DNA from: Prescottella subtropica | GTDB taxonomy: Bacteria > Actinomycetota > Actinomycetes > Mycobacteriales > Mycobacteriaceae | Length of the DNA: 64,000 nucleotides | Assembly (NCBI RefSeq): GCF_005434945.1 | Contig: NZ_SKCH01000020.1 | Coordinates: forward strand, 1 to 64,000 | Direction of reading: 5' to 3' | Part shown: positions 49,667 to 60,198 of the stretch, piece after piece | How the letters are laid out: each line of letters begins with the position of its first letter | Numbering within the stretch: the first letter of the stretch is position 1 | Notes under the pieces: generated by a model | The model's input: only the letters and a program-made list of their open reading frames with translations | What the model was told of the DNA's origin: nothing | The model's database searches: none | Made by a program: the position numbers and the translations under genes

Positions 49667-51928
49667 GTGATACCCGAGCCGACCACCACCTCCCGCGGTA
49701 CCCGCTGGGCATGGGGCGTCGTCATTGCTGTTGTCATCTGCCTCGGTTTCGCCCTGGTCCTGTGGCACGACCCCCGATACTTCTACTCGGACGACACCGA
49801 GTCGGGGGCGGTCGGCAACTGGCTCCAGTTGGGCCGTGTGATGCGGGACGGACAGTGGTTCCCGACTCTCGTGCTCGACCAGTGGATGGCCGGAAACTAT
49901 CCGGTCGAAGGTCAGGGCGGGCTCTGGAATCCGGTCCAGATGCTGATCAACTACCTGGCGCCGTCCGTCGACGACCTGACGCTCCTCGCAACCGGTGTCA
50001 AACTGGCGTTCTCCATCATCCTCGGGTGGGGCGTGTACAGGGTCGCAATGGCGTACGGTGCACGTCCTTCCTGGGCTGCTGTCGCCGGTGCCGCAGCGCC
50101 GTTCGCTGGATTCACCCTGTACTTCGAGCATCCGTCCTGGGTGACGTCACTGATCGGAATGGCCTGGGTGGTGCAAGCCTGGGCAAGTGGCGTCAGGTAC
50201 GCCCGCGGGCTCTCCGGACCGCTCCCGGTCTTCATCTTCTTGTACCTGGCGATCAGTGTCGGATATGTGCACTCCTTTCTGATGTCCGGAGTGCTGATCG
50301 GCTGCCTGATGATCGGCGAGTACCTCCACCAACGACGTGGGCGCCCCAGCCTGTCGCTGGCTGCGGTCGGTGTGGCTGCGGCCGCATGCGGCGCCGTCAC
50401 CTACCTTCCTGGTCTGCTGACCTCGTCAGTGACCTGGCGCAGCGGCGAGGAAGGCACCCTCAACGACAACTTCCTCACGGCTCCGTGGTCGGAAACATTG
50501 ACCGCGAGCATTCCGTCCTCGGTGTCGAGTATCGAGTCGTGGACCGGCGAGACCACCACTGCCCCGATTACCTACATCGCGTGGTTTGTCATCCCGGCAC
50601 TCGCCTTCATCGCATGGCGTTCTGTACAGGGCGCCCTGCGCGAATTCTCGACACCGCTGCTGCTGCTCGCCTTCTTACTGCTGTTCACCGCCGGCCCCAG
50701 CGATATCGGACAGATACGCTGGCCGGCACGACTGCTTCCGTTCGTCGCGGTCGTGGTGCTGGTGCTGACGGTCGCACTGCTGAGTCGGTTCGGGACGCTC
50801 CGTCCGCTCCGTGCCCGCGTGGTCGCGGCGACGCTACTGATCCTGGTGCTGGTGGTCCGCGCAAGTTCGTCGGGTCCGCAGTATTTCGGCCGCCACGTCC
50901 TGTGGGGTGTGCTGATCGCTGTCGCCGGCGCCCTGGCTCTGTATCTGGCACGCCGGTTCGGAGACCGTGCTGTCGCCATGCTGCTGATCACCTCGACGCT
51001 GCCGATCCTGGTCTACCAGGTGTCCACCTACCCGCAGGCACTGCACAAGTGGTATCTGCCGACCTCGCAGTCCGAGGCGAAGGGCGGGTTCCCCGACTGG
51101 GAAGGCACCACTCTGCAACTCGGTGACCGGAGCCTGATCAAGATCGACGCAGAATCCGCTGAGGTGATCTGGCGGTCGCAGGTGTACGGCAACTACGCCA
51201 AGGACCTGGACCTGACCTACGTCAACGCATACACACCGGTCGGGCACCGGGGGTTTTCCAAGATGCTGTGCATGGAGTTCGACGGCTCGACCTGCCCCGA
51301 CGCGTTGGAAAACGTGCTGACGGTCGACCCGTACACCGGCCGGAGCTTCGCCGATCTGATGCTCGTCGACCGGATCGTGCTGCAGGACAAGCAGTATCCG
51401 GACGCCGCAGACAACCCGCCCCCGCCCGGCTGGGCCTGGGTGAGCGTCCCGGAGCCTGCCGCACGCCAGGTGCATGTGCTCGAACGGGTCGACGGCCCGG
51501 TGTCCGGCCAGTCGGGTCGGGTGAGCGCGACGGTCGGGACCGAGATCGTGCCCGAGTCGGCCTCGGTCGACTCGGAGCGGCTCCGGGTCACCTCCCCGGA
51601 CGGTGGCAGTGTGGTGTTCGCCCGGCTGGCCTGGCCGGGATACACGGCCACCCTCGACGGCACGCCGCTGCAGACCAAGGGGCTCGACGAGACGTTCCTG
51701 ATGGTGGATGTGCCGCCGAGCACCGACGACGCCGAACTGGTCGTCTCGTTCCGCCCGCCGGGACAGCGACTCGGCTTCGCCGCGGCGGGGGTCGGACTGG
51801 TGCTGATCGCCCTACTCACCGGGTTGTACTACCGCGACCGCCGGGTCGCCCGCCGCGCCGAGAGCAGGCCGGTGAACCATGCGGCCGCGGGTGCTTCCCC
51901 GGACGACTCCCCCGCGCGGGGTGTATAA
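49667..51928 (+). CDS. YfhO-like polytopic membrane protein
   Basis: The 753-residue product has about 11-12 membrane segments across residues 15-480 followed by an outside domain of about 250 residues with beta character and a final membrane segment (LGFAAAGVGLVLIALLTGLYY). The motif FYSDDTESGAVGNWLQLGRVM after the first segment and the PWSETLTASIPSS loop match glycosyltransferase-C-like membrane enzymes of the YfhO group, which act on lipid-linked sugars. GTG 49667 has GGGAG. It begins a rightward run with a GT2 and an epimerase. Confidence 0.68.
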   Translation: MIPEPTTTSRGTRWAWGVVIAVVICLGFALVLWHDPRYFYSDDTESGAVGNWLQLGRVMRDGQWFPTLVLDQWMAGNYPVEGQGGLWNPVQMLINYLAPSVDDLTLLATGVKLAFSIILGWGVYRVAMAYGARPSWAAVAGAAAPFAGFTLYFEHPSWVTSLIGMAWVVQAWASGVRYARGLSGPLPVFIFLYLAISVGYVHSFLMSGVLIGCLMIGEYLHQRRGRPSLSLAAVGVAAAACGAVTYLPGLLTSSVTWRSGEEGTLNDNFLTAPWSETLTASIPSSVSSIESWTGETTTAPITYIAWFVIPALAFIAWRSVQGALREFSTPLLLLAFLLLFTAGPSDIGQIRWPARLLPFVAVVVLVLTVALLSRFGTLRPLRARVVAATLLILVLVVRASSSGPQYFGRHVLWGVLIAVAGALALYLARRFGDRAVAMLLITSTLPILVYQVSTYPQALHKWYLPTSQSEAKGGFPDWEGTTLQLGDRSLIKIDAESAEVIWRSQVYGNYAKDLDLTYVNAYTPVGHRGFSKMLCMEFDGSTCPDALENVLTVDPYTGRSFADLMLVDRIVLQDKQYPDAADNPPPPGWAWVSVPEPAARQVHVLERVDGPVSGQSGRVSATVGTEIVPESASVDSERLRVTSPDGGSVVFARLAWPGYTATLDGTPLQTKGLDETFLMVDVPPSTDDAELVVSFRPPGQRLGFAAAGVGLVLIALLTGLYYRDRRVARRAESRPVNHAAAGASPDDSPARGV

Positions 51929-51939
51929 ACTCCCAGCCT

Positions 51940-52989
51940 GTGACCTCCGACGACGCCCGACCTTCGGCGCAGCCGCACCGTATATCCGTCGTGGTGCCGG
52001 TGTACCAGGGCGCCCAGACGCTGCGCGCACTGATCGACGAGATCCTGCCGTGGACGACGCCCCGACACACCCCGGCGGGCAGGCCCATGGTCGTCGAGGA
52101 GGTACTACTCGTCTTCGACCACGGCCCCGACGACTCGGCACGCGTCATCCGGCAACTCGCGGCCGAGCACGACGTCGTCAGGCCGATCTGGCTGAGCCGC
52201 AACTTCGGCCAGCACCCCGCGACGCTGGCCGGCATGGCGTCGAGCGGCGGCGAGTGGATCGTCACGATGGACGAGGACGGCCAGCACGACCCCGCCGCCA
52301 TCGGTGGGCTGCTCGACACCGCGCTCGATGAGCAGGCCACCGTCGTCTACGCGAATCCGACCAACCCCGCCCCGCACGGGATGCTGCGCAACGCCGCCTC
52401 CCGCGGTTCGAAGTGGCTCATCGCGCACGCTCTCTCCGGCGACAACACCCGCAGCTTCCAGAGCTTCCGCCTGGTACTCGGCGAGGTCGGCCGATCGGTG
52501 GCGGCCTACGCCGGTTCCGAGGCCTACCTGGACGTCGCGCTCGGCTGGATCGCGGGCGAGGTGACCACCAGCCCGGTGGCACTGCGCGAGGAACACGGCC
52601 GCCGCTCGGGCTACCACCTGCGCAGCCTGCTCTCCCACTTCTGGCGGATGGTGCTCTCCAGCGGCACCAAGGGCCTGCGCATGGTCAGCTTCATCGGTGT
52701 GCTCTTCGCCGCCCTGGGACTCGCGCTGGTGCTGTACGTCCTGGCGTCCTACCTGTTCAGCGACGTCGGCAGCGAGGTCCGCGGCTGGGCCTCGACGATG
52801 GTGATCCTGCTGTTCGGCATGGGCGCGATCCTGTTCTCTCTCGGGGTGATCGCCGAGTACGTCGGCGTCGCGGTCAAGACCGCGATGGGCAAACCGCCCT
52901 ACCTGATCGTCGGAGACCCGGCGGCCGGTCCCCTCGGTCGCACCGAACCGGCGCTCGACGAGCAGCGCACCGACTCGGCAGGCGGGTGA
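51940..52989 (+). CDS. Polyprenyl-phosphate glycosyltransferase (GT2, ArnC/GtrB-like)
   Basis: The 349-residue product has a GT-A domain (ISVVVPVYQGAQTLRALIDE, LSRNFGQHPATLAGMASSGGEW, VTMDEDGQHDPAAI) followed by two membrane segments near the C-terminus (MVSFIGVLFAALGLALVLYVLASYL and TMVILLFGMGAILFSLGVIAEYVGV). This layout matches enzymes that put a sugar on polyprenyl phosphate. It starts at GTG 51940, 11 bases after the YfhO-like gene, and lies in a dTDP-sugar gene region. Confidence 0.8.
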   Translation: MTSDDARPSAQPHRISVVVPVYQGAQTLRALIDEILPWTTPRHTPAGRPMVVEEVLLVFDHGPDDSARVIRQLAAEHDVVRPIWLSRNFGQHPATLAGMASSGGEWIVTMDEDGQHDPAAIGGLLDTALDEQATVVYANPTNPAPHGMLRNAASRGSKWLIAHALSGDNTRSFQSFRLVLGEVGRSVAAYAGSEAYLDVALGWIAGEVTTSPVALREEHGRRSGYHLRSLLSHFWRMVLSSGTKGLRMVSFIGVLFAALGLALVLYVLASYLFSDVGSEVRGWASTMVILLFGMGAILFSLGVIAEYVGVAVKTAMGKPPYLIVGDPAAGPLGRTEPALDEQRTDSAGG

Positions 52990-52990
52990 C

Positions 52991-53923
52991 ATGAGCACCC
53001 CGACCTGGGTCGTCGGCAGCGGCGGACTACTCGGTGGTGCCATCGTCCGGGAACTCGGGCAGCGGGGTCTGCAAGTCGAGACGAGTCGCGTCCCGTGGCA
53101 CGACGGCGACCGCACGAGACGGGTGCTGTTCGCGGACGCCCGTCGGGTGATCGACTCGGCGAACGGAGGACCGTGGCGGCTCGTCTGGTGCGCGGGCGTC
53201 GGCGTGAACGGCACCACCGCCGCCGAGTTCGCGGCGGAGAACGCGGTCGTGTCCGACGTGCTCGACGAGATCGCCGCGATCACGCGCGACGGCGCGGACC
53301 CCGGCGTGGTCCTGCACGCCTCGTCGGCAGGCGGGGTGTACGCGGGCTCGGCCGGGGCGCCGTACACCGAGGACACCGATCCGGTACCGCTCGGCGACTA
53401 CGGCCGGGCGAAACTGGCCGCCGAGCAGTTGATGCATCGCTTCGGCGCCGCCACGGGAGCCTCCGTCGTGGTCGGCCGGTTCGCGAACCTGTACGGTCCC
53501 GGTCAGAACCTGGCCAAGCCGCAGGGCCTGATCTCGCACCTGTGCCGCAGCTACCTGATGTCGGCGCCGATCTCGATCTACGTGCCGATGGACACGATGC
53601 GTGACTACCTCTACGTGACCGATGCCGCCGCGATGGTGGCCGACGCCCTCGACCTGGCGCAGTCGCGGCCCACTGAGCGGGTCACCAAGATCTTCGCCTC
53701 GGGTCAGAGCACCACCGTCGGCGCGCTGCTCGGCGCCTGCCGAACGGTGTTCCGTCGCAAGCCGACCGTCGTGCTCGCGGCGTCGCCGCTCGCCGGCGTC
53801 CAGTCCGTGGACCTGCGGCTACGCTCGATCGTCTGGCCGGAACTCGACCGCCGGTCGTACCGGACGCTGCCCGCCGGTATCGCCGCTACCCTGGAAGCGA
53901 CCCGGCGTTCACTCGACCGGTAG
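52991..53923 (+). CDS. NAD-dependent sugar epimerase/dehydratase
   Basis: The 310-residue extended SDR has VVGSGGLLGGAIVRELGQRG as nucleotide-binding turn, HASSAGGVYAGSAG and the catalytic Tyr-x3-Lys in LGDYGRAKLAAEQLM (about residue 137-141), then RFANLYGPGQNLAKPQG and MRDYLYVTDAAAMVA. It likely modifies a nucleotide sugar in the same pathway. It follows the GT2 gene by one base and its stop abuts the convergent rmlB stop at 53924. Confidence 0.8.
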   Translation: MSTPTWVVGSGGLLGGAIVRELGQRGLQVETSRVPWHDGDRTRRVLFADARRVIDSANGGPWRLVWCAGVGVNGTTAAEFAAENAVVSDVLDEIAAITRDGADPGVVLHASSAGGVYAGSAGAPYTEDTDPVPLGDYGRAKLAAEQLMHRFGAATGASVVVGRFANLYGPGQNLAKPQGLISHLCRSYLMSAPISIYVPMDTMRDYLYVTDAAAMVADALDLAQSRPTERVTKIFASGQSTTVGALLGACRTVFRRKPTVVLAASPLAGVQSVDLRLRSIVWPELDRRSYRTLPAGIAATLEATRRSLDR

Positions 53924-55006
<1,083 letters not shown>

Positions 55007-55008
55007 CT

Positions 55009-55884
55009 ATGCGCGGAATCATTCTGGCCGGCGGAACCGGGTCCCGGCTACATCCGATCACGCTCGGGATCAGCAAGCAGCTGGTGCCGGTCTTCGACAA
55101 GCCGATGATCTACTACCCGCTGTCGACCCTGATGCTGGCCGGTATCCGGGACATCCTGGTGATCACCACCCCCGCCGACGCCGAGCAATTCCAGCGGCTC
55201 CTCGGGGACGGATCCCGGTTCGGCGTCTCCCTCACCTACCAGGTACAGGCCGAACCCAACGGCCTCGCGCAAGCCTTCGTGCTCGGCGCCGAGCACATCG
55301 GCTCCGACTCTGCCGCGCTGGTGCTCGGCGACAACATCTTCTACGGGCCGGGACTGGGCACCCGGCTCACCCGGTTCGAACAGATCGAGGGCGGCGCGGT
55401 GTTCGCGTACTGGGTCGCCGATCCGAGCGCATACGGCGTGATCGAGTTCGACGCCGACGGCCGCGCGGTCTCGCTGGAGGAGAAGCCGCAGGCGCCGCGC
55501 TCCAACTACGCGGTGCCCGGCCTGTACTTCTACGACAACGACGTCGTCTCCATCGCCCGCGACCTGGAGCCGTCGGCACGCGGCGAGTACGAGATCACCG
55601 ACGTCAACCGCGCCTACCTCGAGGCGGGTCGGCTGCAGGTCGAGGTGCTGCCGCGTGGCACCGCCTGGCTCGACACCGGGACCTTCGACTCGCTGCTCGA
55701 CGCCTCGAACTACGTCCGCACCATCGAGGAGCGGCAGGGCCTGAAGATCGGCGCACCCGAGGAGGTGGCGTGGCGGCGCGGCTTCATCACCGACGACGAG
55801 CTCCGGGTCCGTGCCGAGGCCCTGGTCAAGTCCGGTTACGGCAACTATCTGCTCGGTCTGCTCGACCGCGGCAAGGAGTGGTGA
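55009..55884 (+). CDS. rmlA: Glucose-1-phosphate thymidylyltransferase RmlA (copy 1)
   Basis: The 291-residue enzyme makes dTDP-glucose from glucose-1-phosphate and d[21 protein letters not shown] (nucleotide loop with Arg), [59 protein letters not shown]-type and ITDVNRAYL motifs are present. It overlaps none but is followed after 3 bases by rmlC copy 1. The second copy at 58720-59595 is highly similar in protein sequence and equal in length. It starts 62 bases from rmlB, so a shared control region drives both directions. Confidence 0.93.
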   Translation: MRGIILAGGTGSRLHPITLGISKQLVPVFDKPMIYYPLSTLMLAGIRDILVITTPADAEQFQRLLGDGSRFGVSLTYQVQAEPNGLAQAFVLGAEHIGSDSAALVLGDNIFYGPGLGTRLTRFEQIEGGAVFAYWVADPSAYGVIEFDADGRAVSLEEKPQAPRSNYAVPGLYFYDNDVVSIARDLEPSARGEYEITDVNRAYLEAGRLQVEVLPRGTAWLDTGTFDSLLDASNYVRTIEERQGLKIGAPEEVAWRRGFITDDELRVRAEALVKSGYGNYLLGLLDRGKEW

Positions 55885-55887
55885 GAA

Positions 55888-56493
55888 ATGCAGTTTCGTG
55901 AACTGGAAGTGCCCGGTGCATGGGAGTTCACACCCAAGCAATTCGGTGACGACCGCGGCGTGTTCCTGGAGTGGTTCCGCGACCCGACCTTCGCCGAGGC
56001 CACCGGTCGGTCCCTCGATCTCGCGCAGGCCAACTGCTCGGTCTCCGCGGCCGGCGTGCTGCGGGGCGTCCACTTCGCGGACGTCCCGCCCGGACAGGCC
56101 AAGTACGTGACCTGCGTGCGTGGCGCGGTCCTCGACGTCGCGGTGGACCTGCGGGTCGGGTCGCCGACCTTCGGGGTGTGGGACGCGGTCCTGCTCGACG
56201 ACACCGACCGCCGCGCCGTGTTTCTGAGTGAGGGACTCGGCCACGCCTTCCTCTCCCTCGAGGACGACTCCACCGTCGTCTACCTGTGCTCGACCGGGTA
56301 CACACCGGGCCGCGAGCACGGCATCGACCCACTCGACCCGGAGGTCGGGATCGACTGGCCCACCGTGGGCCGGGACGGTCGTCCGCTCGAGTTCCGGCTC
56401 TCCGACAAGGATGCGGCCGCCCCCTCGCTGGCCGACGCGGTCGAGACGGGACTGCTGCCGCGGTTCGACAGCGGCGCGCACCCCCTCGGGTAG
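55888..56493 (+). CDS. rmlC: dTDP-4-dehydrorhamnose 3,5-epimerase RmlC (copy 1)
   Basis: The 201-residue cupin epimerase has FTPKQFGDDRGVFLEWFRDPTF, NCSVSAAGVLRGVHFADVPPGQAKYVTC (His-containing active site) and LSEGLGHAFLSLEDDSTVVYLCSTGY. It performs step three to dTDP-rhamnose. Its ribosome site follows rmlA by 3 bases, so the pair is translated together. Copy 2 is at 59598-60194. RmlD, the final reductase, is not seen in the window. Confidence 0.92.
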   Translation: MQFRELEVPGAWEFTPKQFGDDRGVFLEWFRDPTFAEATGRSLDLAQANCSVSAAGVLRGVHFADVPPGQAKYVTCVRGAVLDVAVDLRVGSPTFGVWDAVLLDDTDRRAVFLSEGLGHAFLSLEDDSTVVYLCSTGYTPGREHGIDPLDPEVGIDWPTVGRDGRPLEFRLSDKDAAAPSLADAVETGLLPRFDSGAHPLG

Positions 56494-56524
56494 GGTCCAC
56501 CGGGCAAGCAGACACCTCCCAGCG

Positions 56525-57034
56525 ATGAAGGGCCACAAGTTGACCGACCCAGGTCCCCACGACCCGAGGCCGGGCAGCACCCAGTCGACTCCGCCCGCGG
56601 GCATGACCGGCAGTGCGGGTCCACTGATGCGGCTGTTCAAGAACCAGGCGCTGGCGTTTCTGCTGGTCGGCGGAGTCAACACCGTCCTGGGCACGGCCTG
56701 GTTCATCGTCTGGCAAGTCGCCGTCGGCGACCGACTCGGCTACCACTTCGCGATCGTCGCCGGCTACCTGTGCAACGTACTGTGCGCGTTCTCCATGTAC
56801 CGGTACCTGGTATTCCGGGTCCGTGGACATCTGCTCCGCGACCTGTGGCGGTTCGTGGTCGTCAACTTCGGCGCATTCGCGATCAACATGGCCCTGATGA
56901 CGCTGGCCGTCTCGGTCTTCGGATTCCCACCGATCCCTGCGCAGATCGCGATCACCGCGGTGACGGCGACCGCCAGCTTCTTCGGGTACCGAGATTTCTC
57001 GTTCAACAGAAAGAAAGGGGCGGGTTCCGTATGA
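56525..57034 (+). CDS. GtrA-family membrane protein
   Basis: The 169-residue product has a polar N-terminus and four membrane segments (AFLLVGGVNTVLGTAWFIVWQVAV, FAIVAGYLCNVLCAFSMYRYLV, FVVVNFGAFAINMALMTLAVSVF, IAITAVTATASFFGYRDFSF), the GtrA/DPMS pattern. GtrA proteins move or stabilise polyprenyl-linked sugars for glycosyltransfer. It overlaps the following GT2 by 4 bases and follows rmlC by about 30 bases. The start ATG 56525 or TTG 56540 is possible. Confidence 0.8.
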   Translation: MKGHKLTDPGPHDPRPGSTQSTPPAGMTGSAGPLMRLFKNQALAFLLVGGVNTVLGTAWFIVWQVAVGDRLGYHFAIVAGYLCNVLCAFSMYRYLVFRVRGHLLRDLWRFVVVNFGAFAINMALMTLAVSVFGFPPIPAQIAITAVTATASFFGYRDFSFNRKKGAGSV

Positions 57035-57861
57035 CACCCCGGGTCTCCGTTGTCGTTCCGGCATACAACAACGCCGACTACATTGCCGAGACGATCGACT
57101 CGATCCTCGGACAGACCTACGAGGACTTCGAACTTATCGTCGCCGATCACGCGTCGACGGACGGTACCCTCGCCGCCCTCGCGCCCTACGCCGACGATCC
57201 TCGCGTCACCGTCCTCGGCACGCCCGCGGGCGGTGGCGCCAAGGCCAACTGGGACCGCGTGAGCCAGGCCGCGAGCGGCGAACTACTCAAATTGGTCTGC
57301 GGCGACGACACCATTTTCCCGACCTGCCTCGCCGAGCAGGTGGCCGCGTTCGACGCACACCCGGCAGCAGTGCTCGTCGCAGCCCAGCGCACCCTGGTCG
57401 ACGCCGCGGGCAGGACGGTACTCGCCGCGCGCGGACTCGCAGGGCTGTCCGGGCCGGTCAGCGGCCGGGTCGCCGCGCGGCGCACCGTCACCGCGGGTGC
57501 GAACATCTTCGGCGAACCCGGCTCGGTCATGATGCGGCGGGCCGTGCTGGAGAAGATCGGCTGGTGGAACGACGCCCACCCGTACCTGATCGACGAGGCC
57601 ACCTATGTCGGGGTCGCCCTACACGGCGATGTCGTCGCGATTCCCCGTCCGCTGGCGTCGTTCCGCATCAACGCAGGACAGTGGAGCGTGCGGCTGGCGC
57701 GGCAGCAGGCGTCACAGGCAGCAGCTTTCCACGAGTCACTGCGCGCGACCGAACCCGGTCTGCTGTCACGGTCGGATGTCCGGGTCGGCAACGCCAAGGC
57801 TTTGGGGACCTCGTTCATGCGCAGAGCGGTCTATCTGATGCTCCGTCACCGGATGGGCTGA
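57031..57861 (+). CDS. Family 2 glycosyltransferase
   Basis: The 276-residue GT-A enzyme has SVVVPAYNNADYIAETIDSILGQTYEDFELIV with D-x-S-T-D in ADHASTDGT, a KLVCGDDTIFPTCLAEQ DXD-like region and ANIFGEPGSVMMRRAVLEKIGWW. This is a typical rhamnosyl or related transferase. The ATG overlaps the GtrA stop by 4 bases, and it sits after rmlAC, so dTDP-rhamnose is a reasonable donor, though this is inferred. No membrane segment is present. Confidence 0.82.
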   Translation: MTPRVSVVVPAYNNADYIAETIDSILGQTYEDFELIVADHASTDGTLAALAPYADDPRVTVLGTPAGGGAKANWDRVSQAASGELLKLVCGDDTIFPTCLAEQVAAFDAHPAAVLVAAQRTLVDAAGRTVLAARGLAGLSGPVSGRVAARRTVTAGANIFGEPGSVMMRRAVLEKIGWWNDAHPYLIDEATYVGVALHGDVVAIPRPLASFRINAGQWSVRLARQQASQAAAFHESLRATEPGLLSRSDVRVGNAKALGTSFMRRAVYLMLRHRMG

Positions 57862-57913
57862 TCCGCGACCTCGGTTCCATCTGATCCCCGGTGACCGGCC
57901 ATCGCCAGCAACC

Positions 57914-58507
57914 TCAGCTGAGCGTCCCGATGCCCGCCGATCCCGCCGAGAGTGATCCGAATCCGGCTTTGAAGGATCCGTAGGTGAGTGATCCGGTGTT
58001 GGCGGAGCCGAGGTTCCCGGATCCGGTGTTCGCGGAGCCGACGTTGCCGGAGCCGGTGTTGGCCGAACCCACATTGCCGGATCCGGTGTTCGCGGAGCCG
58101 ACGTTATTGGAGCCGGTGTTGGCCCAGCCGAGGTTGAAGGAGCCGGTGTTGTCGGGGCCGATGTTGTTCCAGTCGATGCTGCTGGCCCCGATCAGCCCGA
58201 GGCTGCCGAGTCCGGCGGCGACGGCCGACCCGATGGCCCCGGCCTGCAGTTCGGCGGGCCCGATGTAGCCGACACCGACCGCGTCGTGACACGGCACCGG
58301 CAGCTCGAAACCGGGTGCGATCGCGTCGACAGCCCCCGCGAGGGCCCCTTCGACGCGGATCGGGGCACAGCCCTGCGCGTCGACGACAGGATCCGCCCCG
58401 GCACCCGATGCGAGGCCGACAGTGACCGTTGCGAACGCCGATGCGACGACGACGGCGCGGCGCACCGCCCTGCCGCATCGACCCGTGTGCTGTGTTGCGA
58501 CCCTCAT
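57914..58507 (-). CDS. Secreted protein with asparagine/glycine pentapeptide repeats (MPTR-like)
   Basis: The 197-residue product has a signal peptide (RAVVVASAFATVTVGLASGAGA, residues about 15-38). A domain of about 60 residues with two cysteines follows (DAQGCAPIRVEGAL and VPCHDAVGVGYIG). The C-terminal part repeats N-T-G-S-x-N-x-G-S-A about six times. The pattern NxGxxN recalls the MPTR repeats of mycobacterial PPE proteins, which form a right-handed helix, but no PPE domain is present. A GGAGGGGGC ribosome site precedes ATG 58507. It lies between rmlAC copies, perhaps a surface protein. Confidence 0.7.
   Translation of the reverse strand: MRVATQHTGRCGRAVRRAVVVASAFATVTVGLASGAGADPVVDAQGCAPIRVEGALAGAVDAIAPGFELPVPCHDAVGVGYIGPAELQAGAIGSAVAAGLGSLGLIGASSIDWNNIGPDNTGSFNLGWANTGSNNVGSANTGSGNVGSANTGSGNVGSANTGSGNLGSANTGSLTYGSFKAGFGSLSAGSAGIGTLS
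57984..58145 (-). repeat. Tandem 30-base repeats coding for NTGSxNxGSA units
   Basis: About five to six 30-base units cover 57984-58145. They contain GATCCGGTGTT or GAGCCGGTGTT followed by GCGGAGCC or similar and ACGTTGCCG or related. Units vary by several bases, so this array is older than the 51-base repeats at 22343-22444. Confidence 0.75.
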
Positions 58508-58719
58508 GCGAGTGCCCCCTCCAGGCTCGACGCCAGAGCGACATCCCCGACACGAATGCTGGTGACGCTACCGCCGGATCGCCGGTTGCGTGCGGAATCA
58601 GGGCGATCGCACCGGACGGGTCTACTGCCCGGTGACGAGCAACCTCGTGGAAAGGACAGTACCGGCGGACTCCGGTAGACCTCGGTCGCGCATCGTCGAC
58701 GCGTGAAACACTTCCAGTC

Positions 58720-59595
58720 ATGCGCGGAATCGTTCTGGCCGGCGGCACGGGAAGCCGTCTGCACCCCATCACACTCGGGGTGAGCAAGCAGTTGGTACCG
58801 GTCTACGACAAGCCGATGATCTACTACCCGCTGTCGACGTTGATGTTGGCCGGGATCCGCGACATCCTGATCATCACCACCCCCGGGGATGCCGACCAGT
58901 TCCGGAATCTGCTCGGCGACGGCTCCCGTTTCGGTATTTCCCTGAGCTATCAGGTGCAGCCGGAACCGAACGGTCTCGCACAGGCTTTCGTGTTGGGCGC
59001 CGACCACATCGGCTCCGATTCGGCGGCGCTGGTGTTGGGCGACAACATCTTCTACGGTCCCGGCCTGGGTACCACGTTGAACCGTTTCCACGATGTCAAG
59101 GGTGGCGCGGTGTTCGGGTACTGGGTGTCCGATCCGACCGCGTACGGCGTCATCGAGTTCGACGACACCGGCACCGCGGTCTCGCTCGAGGAGAAGCCGG
59201 CGGCGCCGCGGTCCAACTATGCGGTGCCCGGTCTGTACTTCTACGACAACGACGTCGTCTCCATCGCCCGGGAGCTGACGCCGTCGGCGCGCGGCGAGTA
59301 CGAGATCACCGACGTCAACCGCACGTATCTCGAGGCGGGGCGTCTGCAGGTGGAGGTGCTGCCCCGGGGCACGGCGTGGTTGGACACCGGCACCTTCGAT
59401 TCACTGCTCGACGCGTCGAACTACGTCCGCACCATCGAGCAGCGGCAGGGTCTGAAGATCGGTGTCCCCGAGGAGGTGGCGTGGCGACGCGGGTTCATCT
59501 CCGACGACGAACTGCGTCGGCGCGCCGAACCGCTGGTCAAGTCCGGGTACGGCACGTACCTGCTGGGTCTGCTCGAGCACGGTCGGGAATGGTGA
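58720..59595 (+). CDS. rmlA: Glucose-1-phosphate thymidylyltransferase RmlA (copy 2)
   Basis: The 291-residue product has the same motifs and length as copy 1 ([63 protein letters not shown]). It differs at scattered positions such as VYDKP for VFDKP and TTPGDADQF for TTPADAEQF, so the copies are paralogues rather than a recent exact duplication. It begins about 210 bases after the repeat protein gene, on the opposite strand, and is followed by rmlC copy 2. It may serve a second glycan. Confidence 0.92.
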   Translation: MRGIVLAGGTGSRLHPITLGVSKQLVPVYDKPMIYYPLSTLMLAGIRDILIITTPGDADQFRNLLGDGSRFGISLSYQVQPEPNGLAQAFVLGADHIGSDSAALVLGDNIFYGPGLGTTLNRFHDVKGGAVFGYWVSDPTAYGVIEFDDTGTAVSLEEKPAAPRSNYAVPGLYFYDNDVVSIARELTPSARGEYEITDVNRTYLEAGRLQVEVLPRGTAWLDTGTFDSLLDASNYVRTIEQRQGLKIGVPEEVAWRRGFISDDELRRRAEPLVKSGYGTYLLGLLEHGREW

Positions 59596-59597
59596 CC

Positions 59598-60194
59598 ATG
59601 AAGTATCGGGAGTTGACGGTTCCGGGGGCGTGGGAGATCACGCCCCACCAGTTCGCCGACCGGCGCGGGGTGTTCCTCGAATGGTTCAAGGAGCCGGGTT
59701 TCTCCGAGGCGATCGGCCGCACGCTGGATCTGCAGCAGGCCAACTGTTCGGTGTCCGCGGCCGGTGTGCTGCGCGGCATCCATTTCGCGGACGTCCCACC
59801 CGGACAGGCCAAGTACGTCACCTGCGCGAAGGGGGCGGTCCTCGACGTCGTCGTCGATCTGCGGGTGGGGTCGCCGACGTTCGGGCGGTGGGAGTCGGTG
59901 CTGCTCGACGACACCGACCGGCGTGCGGTGTTCCTCTCGGAAGGACTGGGACACGCATTCCTGTCGCTGGAGGACGATTCGACGATCGTCTACCTGTGTT
60001 CGACGGGCTACGACCCGGAACGCGAACACGAGGTGAGCCCGATCGACCCGGGTATCGGCATCGACTGGCCGGGTGTCGGACGCGACGGCAGCCCGCTGCA
60101 GTGGACGCTGTCCGACAAGGATCTGGCCGCGCCGACCCTGCAGCAGGCGCGTGACGCCGGACTGCTGCCCCGCTACCGGGAGGGAACCGTCTGA
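59598..60194 (+). CDS. rmlC: dTDP-4-dehydrorhamnose 3,5-epimerase RmlC (copy 2)
   Basis: The 198-residue product matches copy 1 in motif order: ITPHQFADRRGVFLEWFKEPGF, NCSVSAAGVLRGIHFADVPPG and LGHAFLSLEDDSTIVYLC. The ATG at 59598 lies 2 bases after the rmlA stop. It ends 4 bases before the HtrA-like protease gene. Both rmlAC copies have the same gene order, suggesting one ancestral pair. Confidence 0.9.
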   Translation: MKYRELTVPGAWEITPHQFADRRGVFLEWFKEPGFSEAIGRTLDLQQANCSVSAAGVLRGIHFADVPPGQAKYVTCAKGAVLDVVVDLRVGSPTFGRWESVLLDDTDRRAVFLSEGLGHAFLSLEDDSTIVYLCSTGYDPEREHEVSPIDPGIGIDWPGVGRDGSPLQWTLSDKDLAAPTLQQARDAGLLPRYREGTV

Positions 60195-60198
60195 GCCG

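Noticed and set aside
57984-58145. CRISPR array or noncoding satellite DNA
   Set aside because: The 30-base period keeps a coding frame with a signal peptide upstream and no unique spacers.
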